Part shown: positions 7,940 through 16,804 of the stretch, piece after piece | Layout: every line of letters begins with the position of its first letter | How positions within the stretch are numbered: the first letter of the stretch is position 1 | DNA from: Ensifer sp. USDA 6670 | GTDB lineage: Bacteria; Pseudomonadota; Alphaproteobacteria; Rhizobiales; Rhizobiaceae | Direction: 5' to 3' | NCBI GenBank assembly: GCA_000421085.1 | Contig: ATWE01000014.1 | Span: 124,001-188,000, forward strand | Length of the DNA stretch: 64,000 nt | Notes under the pieces: generated by a model | What the model saw: only the letters and a program-made list of their open reading frames with translations | Told to the model about the DNA's origin: nothing | Database searches by the model: none | Made by a program: the position numbers and the translations under genes

Positions 7940-9169
7940 ATGCCGAACACACCGTGGAGTGCTACCTCTGAGAACCTCGGCCAGGATTTTCACAACTGGT
8001 CGGGCGGCCTGCGCTTTCGCCCGTCGCGTCTGGAGGTGCCTGAGGACGAGGAAATGGTGGCAGCGCTCGTGCGTACCGCCGCGCGGCAGGGCCGCAGCAT
8101 ACGGCCGGTCGGCTCGGCCCATTCGTCGAGCGAGATTTACGTGACCGACGATATCCTGGTCTCGCTGGCCGATATCTGCGGCTTGCGCGAGCATGATGCG
8201 CAACGCCATCGCGCCACGGTCGGCGCCGGCTCGCAGCTGACCGAGCTCAGCAAGGAGCTGCAGGCGGCGGGCATGACGCTCTCCAATTTCGGCGATGTGG
8301 CCACCCAGACCGTCGGCGGTGCGATCGGAACCGGGACGCATGGGTCCGGGCGGAATTTCCCCAACCTGTCGATGATGCTCGTGGGCGGACGCTTGGTCAC
8401 CGCCGGGGGTGAGGTAAGGACCTTCGACGAGGAAGACGAGCCGGACTTCGTGCGGGCCCTGCGCGTCTCCTTCGGAACGCTCGGCATTCTCACCTGGACC
8501 ATTCTGAAGCTCGAGCCGTTGCACGATCTGCACCGCCAGGAATGGTGCCTTGGCTTCGAGACCTGCATGGAGCTGCTCGATGAGCTCTCCCGCGAAAACC
8601 GGAATTTCGATTTCTACTGGTACCCCCGTTCCGACGAGGTGAAGATCCGTTGCCTCAACCCGCCCGGCGAAGCGAAGGATTACGGCGCCTTCGCACGGCT
8701 GGCAAAGGACGAAACCGGGCCGCCGCACGAGGTCATTCCCCAGCACAGCGACCTTCCCCACCGTTTCGAGGAGATGGAATATTCCATGCCTGCCGAAGCG
8801 GGGCCGGAATGCCTCGGAAAGTTGCGCGCGCGGATCAGGGAAAGATGGCGCCGCTCGGTCGGCTGGCGTCTGCTTTATCGCTACATCAAGGCCGACGACA
8901 GCTGGCTCAGCGAGGCCTGTGGGCGCGATTCGGTGAGCATATCGCTTCATCAGAATGCGACGCTGCCCTATTGGGACTTCTTTCTCGACCTCGAGCCGAT
9001 CATGCGCGATCACGGCGGGCGGCCGCACTGGGCGAAGAAGCACAGCCTTCGCGCAGCCGAGCTGGGACCCCTTTACCCGATGTGGGATCGATTTCTCGCG
9101 CTCCGGCAGGAAATGGACCCGGACGGGCGTTTTCTCACACCTTATCTGCGCGGGCTTTTCGGGTGCTAG
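7940..9169 (+). CDS. FAD-binding oxidoreductase, gulono/arabinono-lactone oxidase family
   Basis: This 409-residue VAO/PCMH-type flavoprotein resembles L-gulono-1,4-lactone and D-arabinono-1,4-lactone oxidases and alditol oxidases. The FAD domain has RPVGSAHSSS at residues 55-64, where His61 matches the histidine that carries covalent FAD in relatives, then VGAGSQLTELSKEL and GGAIGTGTHGSG. The C-terminal ALO-type domain ends with HWAKKH, a conserved catalytic-site segment. It probably oxidises a sugar lactone or polyol, using oxygen or another acceptor, in the cytosol. It starts 1 base after the first ASRT gene and is followed at once by the second ASRT gene, so the three are surely cotranscribed. 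Confidence 0.85.
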   Translation: MPNTPWSATSENLGQDFHNWSGGLRFRPSRLEVPEDEEMVAALVRTAARQGRSIRPVGSAHSSSEIYVTDDILVSLADICGLREHDAQRHRATVGAGSQLTELSKELQAAGMTLSNFGDVATQTVGGAIGTGTHGSGRNFPNLSMMLVGGRLVTAGGEVRTFDEEDEPDFVRALRVSFGTLGILTWTILKLEPLHDLHRQEWCLGFETCMELLDELSRENRNFDFYWYPRSDEVKIRCLNPPGEAKDYGAFARLAKDETGPPHEVIPQHSDLPHRFEEMEYSMPAEAGPECLGKLRARIRERWRRSVGWRLLYRYIKADDSWLSEACGRDSVSISLHQNATLPYWDFFLDLEPIMRDHGGRPHWAKKHSLRAAELGPLYPMWDRFLALRQEMDPDGRFLTPYLRGLFGC

Positions 9170-9177
9170 GAGGGCGC

Positions 9178-9573
9178 ATGCGAGCGATCGGCAAGAGGCG
9201 ATGGACGATAGCCGGGGGGCACATTCCCCTTGAAAGCAACGGTCCGGAACCCGAATTCACGAGCCGCGACGAGATCGCGGTGCTCAACTGTTCCGACAGC
9301 CCGGCCAGGCTGCGCATTCACATCCATTATGCGGATCGTCCGGCTGTCGGACCTTATGAGCTGGAGGTCGCCGCGAGGCGGGTCCGTCGCGTCCGCTTCA
9401 ACGACCTGATCTTTCCCGAGGCGCTGCCGCTGGACGAGGATTTCGGCGCTGTCATCGACGCGGATGTTCCCGTGGTCGTGCAATTCATGCGCCTCGACAG
9501 CTCAACACAATCGCGCGGCGCGGTCACGACCGTGGCCTATGCGGAGCGGAACCTTCATGGGAGCGGACGATGA
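9178..9573 (+). CDS. Second sensory rhodopsin transducer (ASRT) family protein
   Basis: This 131-residue protein is a diverged paralogue of the product at 7546. It keeps RRWTIAGGHIP at the start, AVLNCSD, HYADRPAVGPYELEVAARR, VRFNDLIFPEALP and VVVQFMRLDSS. The start at 9178 follows an AGGAGGG ribosome-binding site that overlaps the stop of the lactone oxidase. Two ASRT proteins bracketing one oxidase suggest either hetero-oligomers or two sensors of substrate and product. No rhodopsin or retinal-synthesis gene is visible. The stop overlaps the next start by an ATGA. Confidence 0.82.
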   Translation: MRAIGKRRWTIAGGHIPLESNGPEPEFTSRDEIAVLNCSDSPARLRIHIHYADRPAVGPYELEVAARRVRRVRFNDLIFPEALPLDEDFGAVIDADVPVVVQFMRLDSSTQSRGAVTTVAYAERNLHGSGR

Positions 9574-11204
9574 AAGAGGCGCCGTGGTTCTCGAGCTCGG
9601 TCATCTATGGAATCGACGTGCGCAGATTTTCGGACGGAAACGGCGACGGGGTCGGCGACTTCATAGGTCTCAAGGAGCGCGTGCCTTATCTGCACTATCT
9701 CGGCATCGACTGCGTCTGGCTCTCGCCCTTCTTCAGGTCCCCCTTCGCCGATAACGGCTACGACGTCAGCGACTATTACTCCATCGATCCCGTTCTCGGA
9801 ACGCTGGATGACTTCCTGGGTTTCCTGCACGCCGCCGGCGAACAGGGCATTCGCGTCGTCATCGATCTCGTCGCCAACCACACATCCAGCGAGCATCCAT
9901 GGTTCCAGGCGGCGCGGCGCGACGCGAGGTGCCGCTTCCGCGACTATTACGTCTGGTCGGAAAGCCCGCCGCCGGTCGCTCCGGACAACGAGACTGCGTT
10001 TCCCGGGGAGGAAAGCAGCGTCTGGACCTTTGACGATGTCGCCCAGGCCTATTACTTCCACAAGTTCCGCCATTTCCAGCCGGACCTGAACATCGCCAAC
10101 CCGGCGGTGCGCGACGAGTTGCTGAGGGTGGTGGACTACTGGCTGACATTGGGCGTCGACGGATTTCGGGTGGATGCCGCGCCATTCGTGATAGGCGAGA
10201 CCGGCATAGAACACGCGGACCCCAGGGACCCCCAGGGCTTTCTCAGGGAAATGCGCGCGCTGGTCGACGGCAGGCGCCGGGACGGTCTTCTGCTCGGCGA
10301 AGCCGACCTCGCGCCGGAAAAGCTGCGCTTCTATTTCGGCGAGGGAAAGCTCGACCTCCTGTTCAACTTCGTGTTGTGCGGGGCTTTCGCCGCGAGCCTC
10401 GCACGGCAGAAGGCCGACGTCATCAGCCAAGCGCTTTCGATCATGCCGGAGCCGCCTCCGCATTGCGGCTGGGCGAACTTCCTGCGCAATCTCGACGAAC
10501 TGAACCTCGATCGCCTGCCGGGAGACATTCGAGAGGAAACCTTTGCGGCCTTCGCCCCGGATGAGGAGATGCGGATCTACGGACGCGGCATCAGGCGCCG
10601 CCTTGCGCCGATGCTGGATGGAAACCGGGCGAGAATAGAACTTGCCTTCAGTCTGCTTCTGTCTTCGCCGGGCGTGCCGCTCGTTCTCTACGGCGACGAG
10701 ATCGGCCTTGGCGAGGACCTTTCCCGTCCCGGCCGCGAGCCGGTCCGCGTGCCCATGCAGTGGAATGCGGGTACAAATGCCGGCTTCTCCACGGCCCAGC
10801 GGGCCGAACTCGTCCAGCCGCCGGTGACAGATGGCCCATTCTCCTTCAAACGGGTCAATGTCGAGGCCCAGCGTGAGGACCCGGGATCGCTTCTGAACCG
10901 CGTGCGGGCGATGATCCTGGCGCGGCGCCGGCACGAGCTCTTCAACAGGGGACGCCCGGTCATGCTGCACACCGGAGACCCGGCGCTGTTCGCGCTGGCC
11001 TATTCCGATGGCACCGAGCTGTTCGTCGTGCTGCACAATCTTTCGGACGGCAAGCGGCGGGCGGAGCTCGAACTGCCCGGCGCAATCGACGCCAGGCTCA
11101 ATGATATTCTCGGCGAGCGTGAGGTTGAGCTTTCCGGGCAGCGTCTGGCGCTAGGGCTCGGTCCGTTCGGCTATGTCTGGCTTCATTCGGGAAAGAAGGA
11201 TTGA
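9570..11204 (+). CDS. GH13 alpha-amylase family protein, trehalose-synthase-like
   Basis: This 544-residue protein is a GH13 enzyme closest in layout to TreS (maltose-trehalose interconversion) and related glucosyltransferases. Region I is DLVANH (99-104), region II GFRVDAAPF with the nucleophile Asp202, and region III LLGEADL with acid/base Glu244. Region IV reads FLRNLDELNL, where the near-invariant His before the third acid Asp is Leu. The opening VIYGIDVRRFSDGNGDGVGD and the DNGYDVSDYYSIDP segment are normal for the subfamily. There is no signal peptide, so it is cytosolic. It is translationally coupled to the ASRT gene upstream. Because of the His-to-Leu change, the exact activity should be considered open. 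Confidence 0.8.
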   Translation: MKEAPWFSSSVIYGIDVRRFSDGNGDGVGDFIGLKERVPYLHYLGIDCVWLSPFFRSPFADNGYDVSDYYSIDPVLGTLDDFLGFLHAAGEQGIRVVIDLVANHTSSEHPWFQAARRDARCRFRDYYVWSESPPPVAPDNETAFPGEESSVWTFDDVAQAYYFHKFRHFQPDLNIANPAVRDELLRVVDYWLTLGVDGFRVDAAPFVIGETGIEHADPRDPQGFLREMRALVDGRRRDGLLLGEADLAPEKLRFYFGEGKLDLLFNFVLCGAFAASLARQKADVISQALSIMPEPPPHCGWANFLRNLDELNLDRLPGDIREETFAAFAPDEEMRIYGRGIRRRLAPMLDGNRARIELAFSLLLSSPGVPLVLYGDEIGLGEDLSRPGREPVRVPMQWNAGTNAGFSTAQRAELVQPPVTDGPFSFKRVNVEAQREDPGSLLNRVRAMILARRRHELFNRGRPVMLHTGDPALFALAYSDGTELFVVLHNLSDGKRRAELELPGAIDARLNDILGEREVELSGQRLALGLGPFGYVWLHSGKKD

Positions 11205-11205
11205 G

Positions 11206-12177
11206 ATGGCGAGGATCGGCTATCACGCATCGCATGAGCAGTTCACCCCGTTCGACTTGCTGAACTGGGCCGGGGCGGCGGAAAAGGCCGGCTTCGATTG
11301 CACCATGTCGTCCGACCATCTGGCGCCCTGGAGCGAACGCCAGGGGCAAAGCGGCTTTGCCTGGGCCTGGCTCGGCGCCGCCCTCCAGGCAACTGAGCTA
11401 ACCTTCGGCCTCGTCACGGTTCCTTGCGGCTGGCGCTATCACCCGGCGATAACGGCCCAGGCCGCCGCAACCCTTGCGCAGATGTTTCCGCGGCGCCTTG
11501 CCTGGCTTGCGCTCGGCACGGGCGAGGCACTGAACGAACATGTCGTCGGCGGGGCCTGGCCCGGAAAGGCGGAACGAAACGCCAGGCTGCGCGAGGCGGT
11601 CGACGTCATCCGCGAGCTTTTTGCCGGCCGGACGGTAACGAGGGACGCGCCGATTGCCGTCTCCGAGGCCCGGCTATATACGCTTCCCGAACATCCGCCT
11701 GCGCTGATTGCCGCGGCTTTGACGCCCGAAACGGCGGAGGGTGCCGGCGAATGGGCCGACGGCCTCATCACGGTCAATCAGTCGCCGGAAAAGCTCGCGG
11801 CGATCGCCGACGCATTCAAGCGCGGCGGCGGCGAAGGCAAGCCGCTCTGTCTCCAGGTTCATGTGTCCTATGCCCGAAGCGACGAGGAGGCGCGGCGGAA
11901 CGCCTTCGACCAGTGGCGGAGCAATGCGCTCAGCGCCTTTCAGTCGGAAACCCTGAGAACGCCGGGCGACATAGAAACCGCGACGAGCGGCGTCCGCCCG
12001 CAGGACCTCGACGCCTATGTGAGGATTTCTTCCGATCCGGGGCGGCACCTCGCCTGGATCGAAGAGGATATCGCGGCAGGCTTCGATGAGATCTATCTTC
12101 ACAATGTCGGGCGCAATCAGCTCGAATTCATCGATGTCTTCGGGCGCACGGTGCTGCCGCGCGTTCGCGCTCCCTGA
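11206..12177 (+). CDS. LLM-class flavin-dependent oxidoreductase (non-F420 type)
   Basis: This 323-residue protein is a luciferase-like monooxygenase fold. It begins IGYHASHEQFTPFDLLNWA and contains DHLAPWSERQGQSGFAWAWLGAALQAT and LALGTGEALNEH, as in the TIGRFAM class of probable non-F420 flavinoid oxidoreductases. Rhizobia generally lack F420, so FMN is the likelier cofactor. Substrate is unknown. The start lies one base after the GH13 stop, so it is the last gene of the five-gene operon that starts at 7546. A role in sugar or sugar-lactone oxidation with its neighbours is only inferred from context. Confidence 0.78.
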   Translation: MARIGYHASHEQFTPFDLLNWAGAAEKAGFDCTMSSDHLAPWSERQGQSGFAWAWLGAALQATELTFGLVTVPCGWRYHPAITAQAAATLAQMFPRRLAWLALGTGEALNEHVVGGAWPGKAERNARLREAVDVIRELFAGRTVTRDAPIAVSEARLYTLPEHPPALIAAALTPETAEGAGEWADGLITVNQSPEKLAAIADAFKRGGGEGKPLCLQVHVSYARSDEEARRNAFDQWRSNALSAFQSETLRTPGDIETATSGVRPQDLDAYVRISSDPGRHLAWIEEDIAAGFDEIYLHNVGRNQLEFIDVFGRTVLPRVRAP

Positions 12178-12285
12178 TCGGCAGCCGAGTAAGCTGACGC
12201 CAGCCGTCTGGCCGGTTTTCCACCTTGACGTCCGGTGCATTATGTTCCCCCAATGCCGGGAGGATCGGGCGAGAGGGGTTGCGGC

Positions 12286-13533
12286 TTGTACGACTATTGC
12301 ATCATCGGAGGCGGCATCGTCGGCCTCGCGACCGCTATGGCGCTGCAGGAAAGAATGGGGGGCGCCAGCATCGTGCTTCTGGAAAAGGAGCGGGAGCTTG
12401 CGCGACATCAGACGGGCCACAATAGCGGTGTGATCCATGCCGGGATCTATTATGCACCGGGATCCCTGAAAGCGAAGCTGTGCCGCGAGGGAGCGGAGGC
12501 CACGAAAGAATTCTGCACCGGGAACGGCATATTGTTCGAAACCTGCGGCAAATTGCTGGTGGCGACGAACGATGCCGAGATCGAGCGCATGGAGAGCCTG
12601 GAACAAAGAGCGCAGCAGAATGGGATCGAATACACTCGACTGTCGAGGTCGCAACTGCGATCGGACGAGCCGAACATCGCCGGACTCGGTGCGCTTCTCG
12701 TCCATGCGACGGGGATCGTCGATTATTCTGCCGTTTGCCGGGCGATGGCCGAGCGCATCGAAGCCCGCGGCGGAGAGATCCGGCGCGGGATCGAGGTCAC
12801 GGCCATTGCCGAAGAGGAGCGCGGCGTGCGGGTGGCAAGTGCATCCGGCAGTATCGGCGCGCGCAGGCTGATCGCCTGCGCCGGCCTGCAATCCGACCGC
12901 ATCGCGCTTATGGCCGGGCTGAGGATCGATCATCGCATCGTTCCGTTCCGGGGCGAATATTACGTGTTGCCGGCATCGAAGGCCGGTGTGACCCGTCGCC
13001 TCATCTACCCCATTCCCGACCCGGACCTACCGTTCCTCGGAATTCACCTGACCCGGACGATCGACGGAGGGATGACCGTAGGCCCCAATGCGGTGCTGGG
13101 GTTTGCCCGCGAGGGCTACCCGAAAGGCAGCTTCAAAGCGGCCGATGTGGCGAATATGGCGGCGTTTTCCGGCTTCTGGAGAATGGCGGCGAAGAACTGG
13201 CGTTCGGCGATCACGGAATTCGCCAATTCGGCATCGCGGTTCCGCTATCTGCGGGAGTGCCGGAAATACTGCCCGTCGCTCACGATAGACGACCTGGCGG
13301 TTGCGCAGGCCGGCATCCGGGCGCAGGCCGTCATGGCCGACGGCAGCCTCGTCCACGACTTCCTCTTCAAACAGACCGAACGGATGCTCCACGTCTGCAA
13401 CGCGCCGTCGCCGGCTGCGACCTCCGCGATTCCGATCGGCCGCATGATTGTCGACCGTCTGCTCGAGGGGGCTCCTCCCACGGCGGAACCATCCCATTCG
13501 CTTCATGGGACTCAGGCGCAACCGCATCGGTAG
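12286..13533 (+). CDS. lhgO: L-2-hydroxyglutarate oxidase
   Basis: This roughly 415-residue FAD protein has the dinucleotide motif CIIGGGIVGLATA at its very start, followed by LLEKERELARHQTGHNSGVIHAGIYY, the signature of LhgO/YgaF within the DAAO family. LhgO oxidises L-2-hydroxyglutarate to 2-oxoglutarate and passes electrons to the membrane quinone pool. The start is assigned to TTG 12286, which follows GAGAGGGG and gives the usual LYDYCIIGGG start; an ATG at 12253 is an alternative without a clear ribosome-binding site. The gene stands alone between the ASRT operon and an activator gene. Length and motifs are normal. Confidence 0.85.
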   Translation: MYDYCIIGGGIVGLATAMALQERMGGASIVLLEKERELARHQTGHNSGVIHAGIYYAPGSLKAKLCREGAEATKEFCTGNGILFETCGKLLVATNDAEIERMESLEQRAQQNGIEYTRLSRSQLRSDEPNIAGLGALLVHATGIVDYSAVCRAMAERIEARGGEIRRGIEVTAIAEEERGVRVASASGSIGARRLIACAGLQSDRIALMAGLRIDHRIVPFRGEYYVLPASKAGVTRRLIYPIPDPDLPFLGIHLTRTIDGGMTVGPNAVLGFAREGYPKGSFKAADVANMAAFSGFWRMAAKNWRSAITEFANSASRFRYLRECRKYCPSLTIDDLAVAQAGIRAQAVMADGSLVHDFLFKQTERMLHVCNAPSPAATSAIPIGRMIVDRLLEGAPPTAEPSHSLHGTQAQPHR

Positions 13534-13620
13534 TGCATCGAGCCGCCGCTTCCTTTACTTTCCGCCCTGCCATGCGCACACTCTGCCGGAGGAGCAAGCG
13601 CGGTCCGTTGGGAGGCGGTG

Positions 13621-15495
13621 ATGGTTTCACATTCCGAGCATATCCGCGAAATCGAACGCGTCAGCCGTGGTCTTCCGGTGCGCCGCGACGAGATGGTCGT
13701 GAAATCGTGGCTGCGCTGTCTGGAGCATCACCGGCTCGATCCGGCGCAGAGTTGTGAAGCCTACATCGTTCCGGAAACGCAACTTAGGAAACACCGTCAG
13801 CAATCGGAGGATCTGATCGCCATCGCCCGTTCGGGGCTCGAAAACCTGTTCCGACAGGTGGCGGGACAGAACTACGTCCTGCTGCTTTCCGACCGCGAAG
13901 GCGTGACGGTCGAGTTCCTCGGCGATCCCCTCTTCGGCAACAGCCTGCGCAAGGCGGGGCTCTATTTGGGTTCGGAGTGGTCCGAATGGCGCGCCGGGAC
14001 CTGTGCAGTGGGCGCGTGCCTGGAAACGGGAGAGGCACTGACGATCCACCAGTCCGACCATTTCGACAACACCCACACGCCACTCTCCTGCACGGCCGCG
14101 CCGATCTACGACATCCGGGGCGAACTTTCCGCCGTCCTCGACATCTCGCTTCTGAGTTCGCCGATTCTCAAGGCGAGCCAGAACCTGGCATTGCATCTGG
14201 TGGCCGCGACCGTGAGGCGCATCGAGCTTGCCAATCTCATGGCGCAAGCGCGTAACCAATGGGTGCTGCGCTTCTCGCGCTCACCCGAATTCCTCGATGT
14301 CGATCCGGAGGCGGCGATCTCGATCGACGGTCTTGGCCGGATCGCCGGCATGACGCATGGGGGCGCGAAAATCCTGGCGCGCTCGACGGGCCTCGACTGG
14401 CGCGATCCACGGCAACTGATCGGCGAGCCGGTGTCGCGCTTCTTCGACATCCAGATCGACGATCTGTCCGACCTGACCCGCCGGCGCCCGACCCAGGAGC
14501 GGCTCGTCTTCTCCCGCGACGGAAACGCGCTCTTCGCCCATGCGATCGAGCCGCACTCGAAGGTCCGCGCACCGCCCGTTTCGCGCGAGCAGATTCCACC
14601 GGCCTTGCGGCGGCTCGGCGGCGACGCGCCGCTGATCGCGGCGCTGCAGGCCAAGGCGGCAAAGCTTGCGCGGACGCGACTGCCGATCCTCATTCAGGGC
14701 GAGACCGGGACGGGCAAGGAACATCTCGCGCGCGCCATCCACGAGGGCAGCGGTCTCAGGGGCCAGTTCGTCGCCATCAATTGTGCGGCGATTCCGGAGC
14801 AGCTGATCGAAAGCGAGCTTTTCGGCTACTTGCCGGGGGCTTTCACCGGTGCTTCGGCCAAGGGCCGCAAGGGCCTGATCGAGCTGGCGGACGACGGAAC
14901 GCTCTTCCTCGACGAAATCGGCGACATGCCGCTTTCCCTGCAAAGCCGGCTGTTGCGCGTGCTTGCCGAAGGCGAGGTGCTGCCGGTGGGCGGGACGGCG
15001 CCGCGGAAGGTTCGGATTCGGGTCGTCTCGGCATCGCACCGGCCGCTGCAGACGCTCGTCGCGCAAGGGGCGTTCCGTGAGGACCTCTATTACCGGCTCA
15101 ATGCCGCGACGCTCACCCTTCCGGCGCTCCGGGACAGGCCGGACTTCGACTGGGTGCTGGAGCAGCTTCTGAAGCGGCACGGCGACGGCGAATTGATATT
15201 GTCCGCGGCCGCGCTTTCTACGCTCAAGGCCCATGATTGGCCGGGAAACATCCGCGAGCTCGACAACGCCGTCGCCGTGGCCGCTGCGCTCGCCGAGAAC
15301 GGCGTCGTCGAGCTCGGCGATCTGCCCGACCACCTCCTCGTGAATGCGGACACTGTCGGCGGAACCGAGGCGAGCGCCGCCTTGAGCCTGACGCTCGCCG
15401 CTTGCGACTGGAACATTTCCGAGGCTGCCCGCCGGCTGGGGCTCGATCGCTCGACGGTGCACCGGCAGATCAAGCGCCACCGCCTCAAGCGCTGA
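13621..15495 (+). CDS. Sigma-54-dependent activator, AcoR-like
   Basis: This 624-residue regulator has an N-terminal GAF-type sensor region (about residues 70-210, including LGSEWSEWRAGTCAVGACLETGEAL and SCTAAPIYDIRGEL), a AAA+ domain and a C-terminal Fis-type helix-turn-helix. The AAA+ part has Walker A GETGTGKE at 360-367, the sigma-54-contacting GAFTGA at 406-411 and Walker B GTLFLDEIGD at 426-435. The last residues SEAARRLGLDRSTVHRQIKR form the DNA-binding helices. The layout is that of AcoR, the activator of acetoin catabolism. The next gene has a -24/-12 promoter and a palindromic upstream site, so this protein very likely activates it. The effector is probably a small ketone, alcohol or diol, by inference. 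Confidence 0.88.
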   Translation: MVSHSEHIREIERVSRGLPVRRDEMVVKSWLRCLEHHRLDPAQSCEAYIVPETQLRKHRQQSEDLIAIARSGLENLFRQVAGQNYVLLLSDREGVTVEFLGDPLFGNSLRKAGLYLGSEWSEWRAGTCAVGACLETGEALTIHQSDHFDNTHTPLSCTAAPIYDIRGELSAVLDISLLSSPILKASQNLALHLVAATVRRIELANLMAQARNQWVLRFSRSPEFLDVDPEAAISIDGLGRIAGMTHGGAKILARSTGLDWRDPRQLIGEPVSRFFDIQIDDLSDLTRRRPTQERLVFSRDGNALFAHAIEPHSKVRAPPVSREQIPPALRRLGGDAPLIAALQAKAAKLARTRLPILIQGETGTGKEHLARAIHEGSGLRGQFVAINCAAIPEQLIESELFGYLPGAFTGASAKGRKGLIELADDGTLFLDEIGDMPLSLQSRLLRVLAEGEVLPVGGTAPRKVRIRVVSASHRPLQTLVAQGAFREDLYYRLNAATLTLPALRDRPDFDWVLEQLLKRHGDGELILSAAALSTLKAHDWPGNIRELDNAVAVAAALAENGVVELGDLPDHLLVNADTVGGTEASAALSLTLAACDWNISEAARRLGLDRSTVHRQIKRHRLKR

Positions 15496-15524
15496 GCACG
15501 GTTCGCCCGCGCAACAGGTCGAAT

Positions 15525-15538
15525 GCCACAGCTGTGGC
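15525..15538. promoter_or_regulatory. Palindromic upstream activating sequence
   Basis: The perfect 14-base palindrome GCCACAGCTGTGGC lies about 77 bases upstream of the -24 element and just after the activator gene. Its place and symmetry suit a binding site for the Fis-type helix-turn-helix of the AcoR-like regulator. Confidence 0.6.
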
Positions 15539-15613
15539 GTTCGAATGGCTGAGTGCAACAAGTCCAGCCATCACGAGCATTGATTACATTGCATTTTTCT
15601 CATCCCGACAATT

Positions 15614-15629
15614 TGGCACGGCCATTGCA
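15614..15629 (+). promoter_or_regulatory. Sigma-54 (-24/-12) promoter
   Basis: TGGCACGGCCATTGCA matches the sigma-54 consensus TGGCAC-N5-TTGCA/T, with GG at 15615-15616 and GC at 15627-15628 separated by exactly 10 bases. Transcription would start near 15640, 23 bases before the dehydrogenase start codon. Confidence 0.9.
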
Positions 15630-15662
15630 GCTGCCCGGGTACCACAGCCATCGGGAGGAAAC

Positions 15663-16736
15663 ATGCGAGCGCTCAGATTTCATGCGGCAAGGGATCTCAG
15701 GATCGAGAACATCCCGGCGCCCGGCAAACCCGCAGCAGGACAGGTGCTGGTCCGCAACCGCTTCGTCGGCATCTGCGGAACGGACCTGCACGAATACGCC
15801 TATGGCCCGATTTTCATTCCAAAGGAGCCGCATCCGTTCACGGGCGCCCATGGGCCACAGGTCCTTGGCCACGAGTTCGGCGGTGTGGTGGAGGCCGTCG
15901 GCGAGGGGGTGAGTTCGGTTCGCGCCGGAGACCGCGTCTCCGTGCAGCCGTTGATCATGCCGCGTGGCGGTGACTACTTCGCCGACCGCGGTCTCTTCCA
16001 CCTAAGTACCGATCTGGCGCTCGCGGGTTTGAGTTGGGCGTGGGGAGGCATGGCGGAATATGCGCTCCTCAACGAATACAATGTAGAGACGATCCCCGAC
16101 GAGATGACCGACGAGGAGGCGGCACTCGTCGAGCCGAGCGCAGTTGCAGTCTATGCCTGTGATCGGGGCGGGGTAACGGCAGGCAGCAGCGTACTCGTGA
16201 CCGGTGCGGGGCCGATCGGCGTATTGACGCTTTTTGCCGCGCGCGCGGCCGGTGCTGCGCAGCTCTTCGTCTCCGACATCAACGACGCTCGCCTCGACTT
16301 CGTGTCATCCATCCTTCCGGACTCCGTCCCGATCAATCCCAGCCGGAGCAACCCAGGGGAAGTGGTGCGCGCAGCTACGGAGGGCAACGTCGGGTGCGAC
16401 GTGGCCGTCGAATGCGTCGGAAACGAGCAGGCGCTCAAGGCCTGCGTCGATGCCGTGCGCAAGCAAGGGGTGGTGGTGCAAACCGGGCTGCATCCGCACG
16501 AGAACCCGATCGACTGGTTCCAAGTCACCTTCAAGGACATCGATCTGCGTGGTTCCTGGGCCTATCCGACCCATTATTGGCCGCGCGTGATCCGCCTGAT
16601 CTCCTCCGGGCTTTTGCCCGCGAAGCGGGTCGTCACCGGACGCATTACTCTCGATCAGGCGGTGGCGGACGGCTTCGACGCGCTTCTCGACCGGGCCGGC
16701 GGGCACCTGAAGATCCTGATCGATCTCACGAATTGA
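15663..16736 (+). CDS. Zinc-type alcohol dehydrogenase, (R,R)-butanediol-dehydrogenase-like
   Basis: This 357-residue medium-chain dehydrogenase has the catalytic zinc segment GICGTDLHEY near residue 37, GHEFGGVVEAVGEGV near 74 and the NAD-binding TGAGPIGVLTL near residue 181. The insertion PIFIPKEPHPFTG and overall pattern fit 2,3-butanediol dehydrogenases, which interconvert butanediol and acetoin with NAD. The structural-zinc cysteine cluster is reduced, as in that subfamily. The start at 15663 follows GGGAGGA. It is preceded by a sigma-54 promoter and an AcoR-like activator and followed 68 bases later by a flavin monooxygenase. No acoABC acetoin-cleaving genes are seen, so another secondary alcohol could be the substrate. 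Confidence 0.82.
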   Translation: MRALRFHAARDLRIENIPAPGKPAAGQVLVRNRFVGICGTDLHEYAYGPIFIPKEPHPFTGAHGPQVLGHEFGGVVEAVGEGVSSVRAGDRVSVQPLIMPRGGDYFADRGLFHLSTDLALAGLSWAWGGMAEYALLNEYNVETIPDEMTDEEAALVEPSAVAVYACDRGGVTAGSSVLVTGAGPIGVLTLFAARAAGAAQLFVSDINDARLDFVSSILPDSVPINPSRSNPGEVVRAATEGNVGCDVAVECVGNEQALKACVDAVRKQGVVVQTGLHPHENPIDWFQVTFKDIDLRGSWAYPTHYWPRVIRLISSGLLPAKRVVTGRITLDQAVADGFDALLDRAGGHLKILIDLTN

Positions 16737-16804
16737 ACACGTACGTCTGACGCGGGCGGATGAGGAGCCGCCCGTGTGCCATCCAAGCGAAGAGGAGGAT
16801 ACCC

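Noticed and set aside
7546-9573. Light-sensing system based on ASRT proteins
   Set aside because: No rhodopsin or retinal-synthesis gene lies in the window; a ligand-sensing role fits the enzyme neighbours better.
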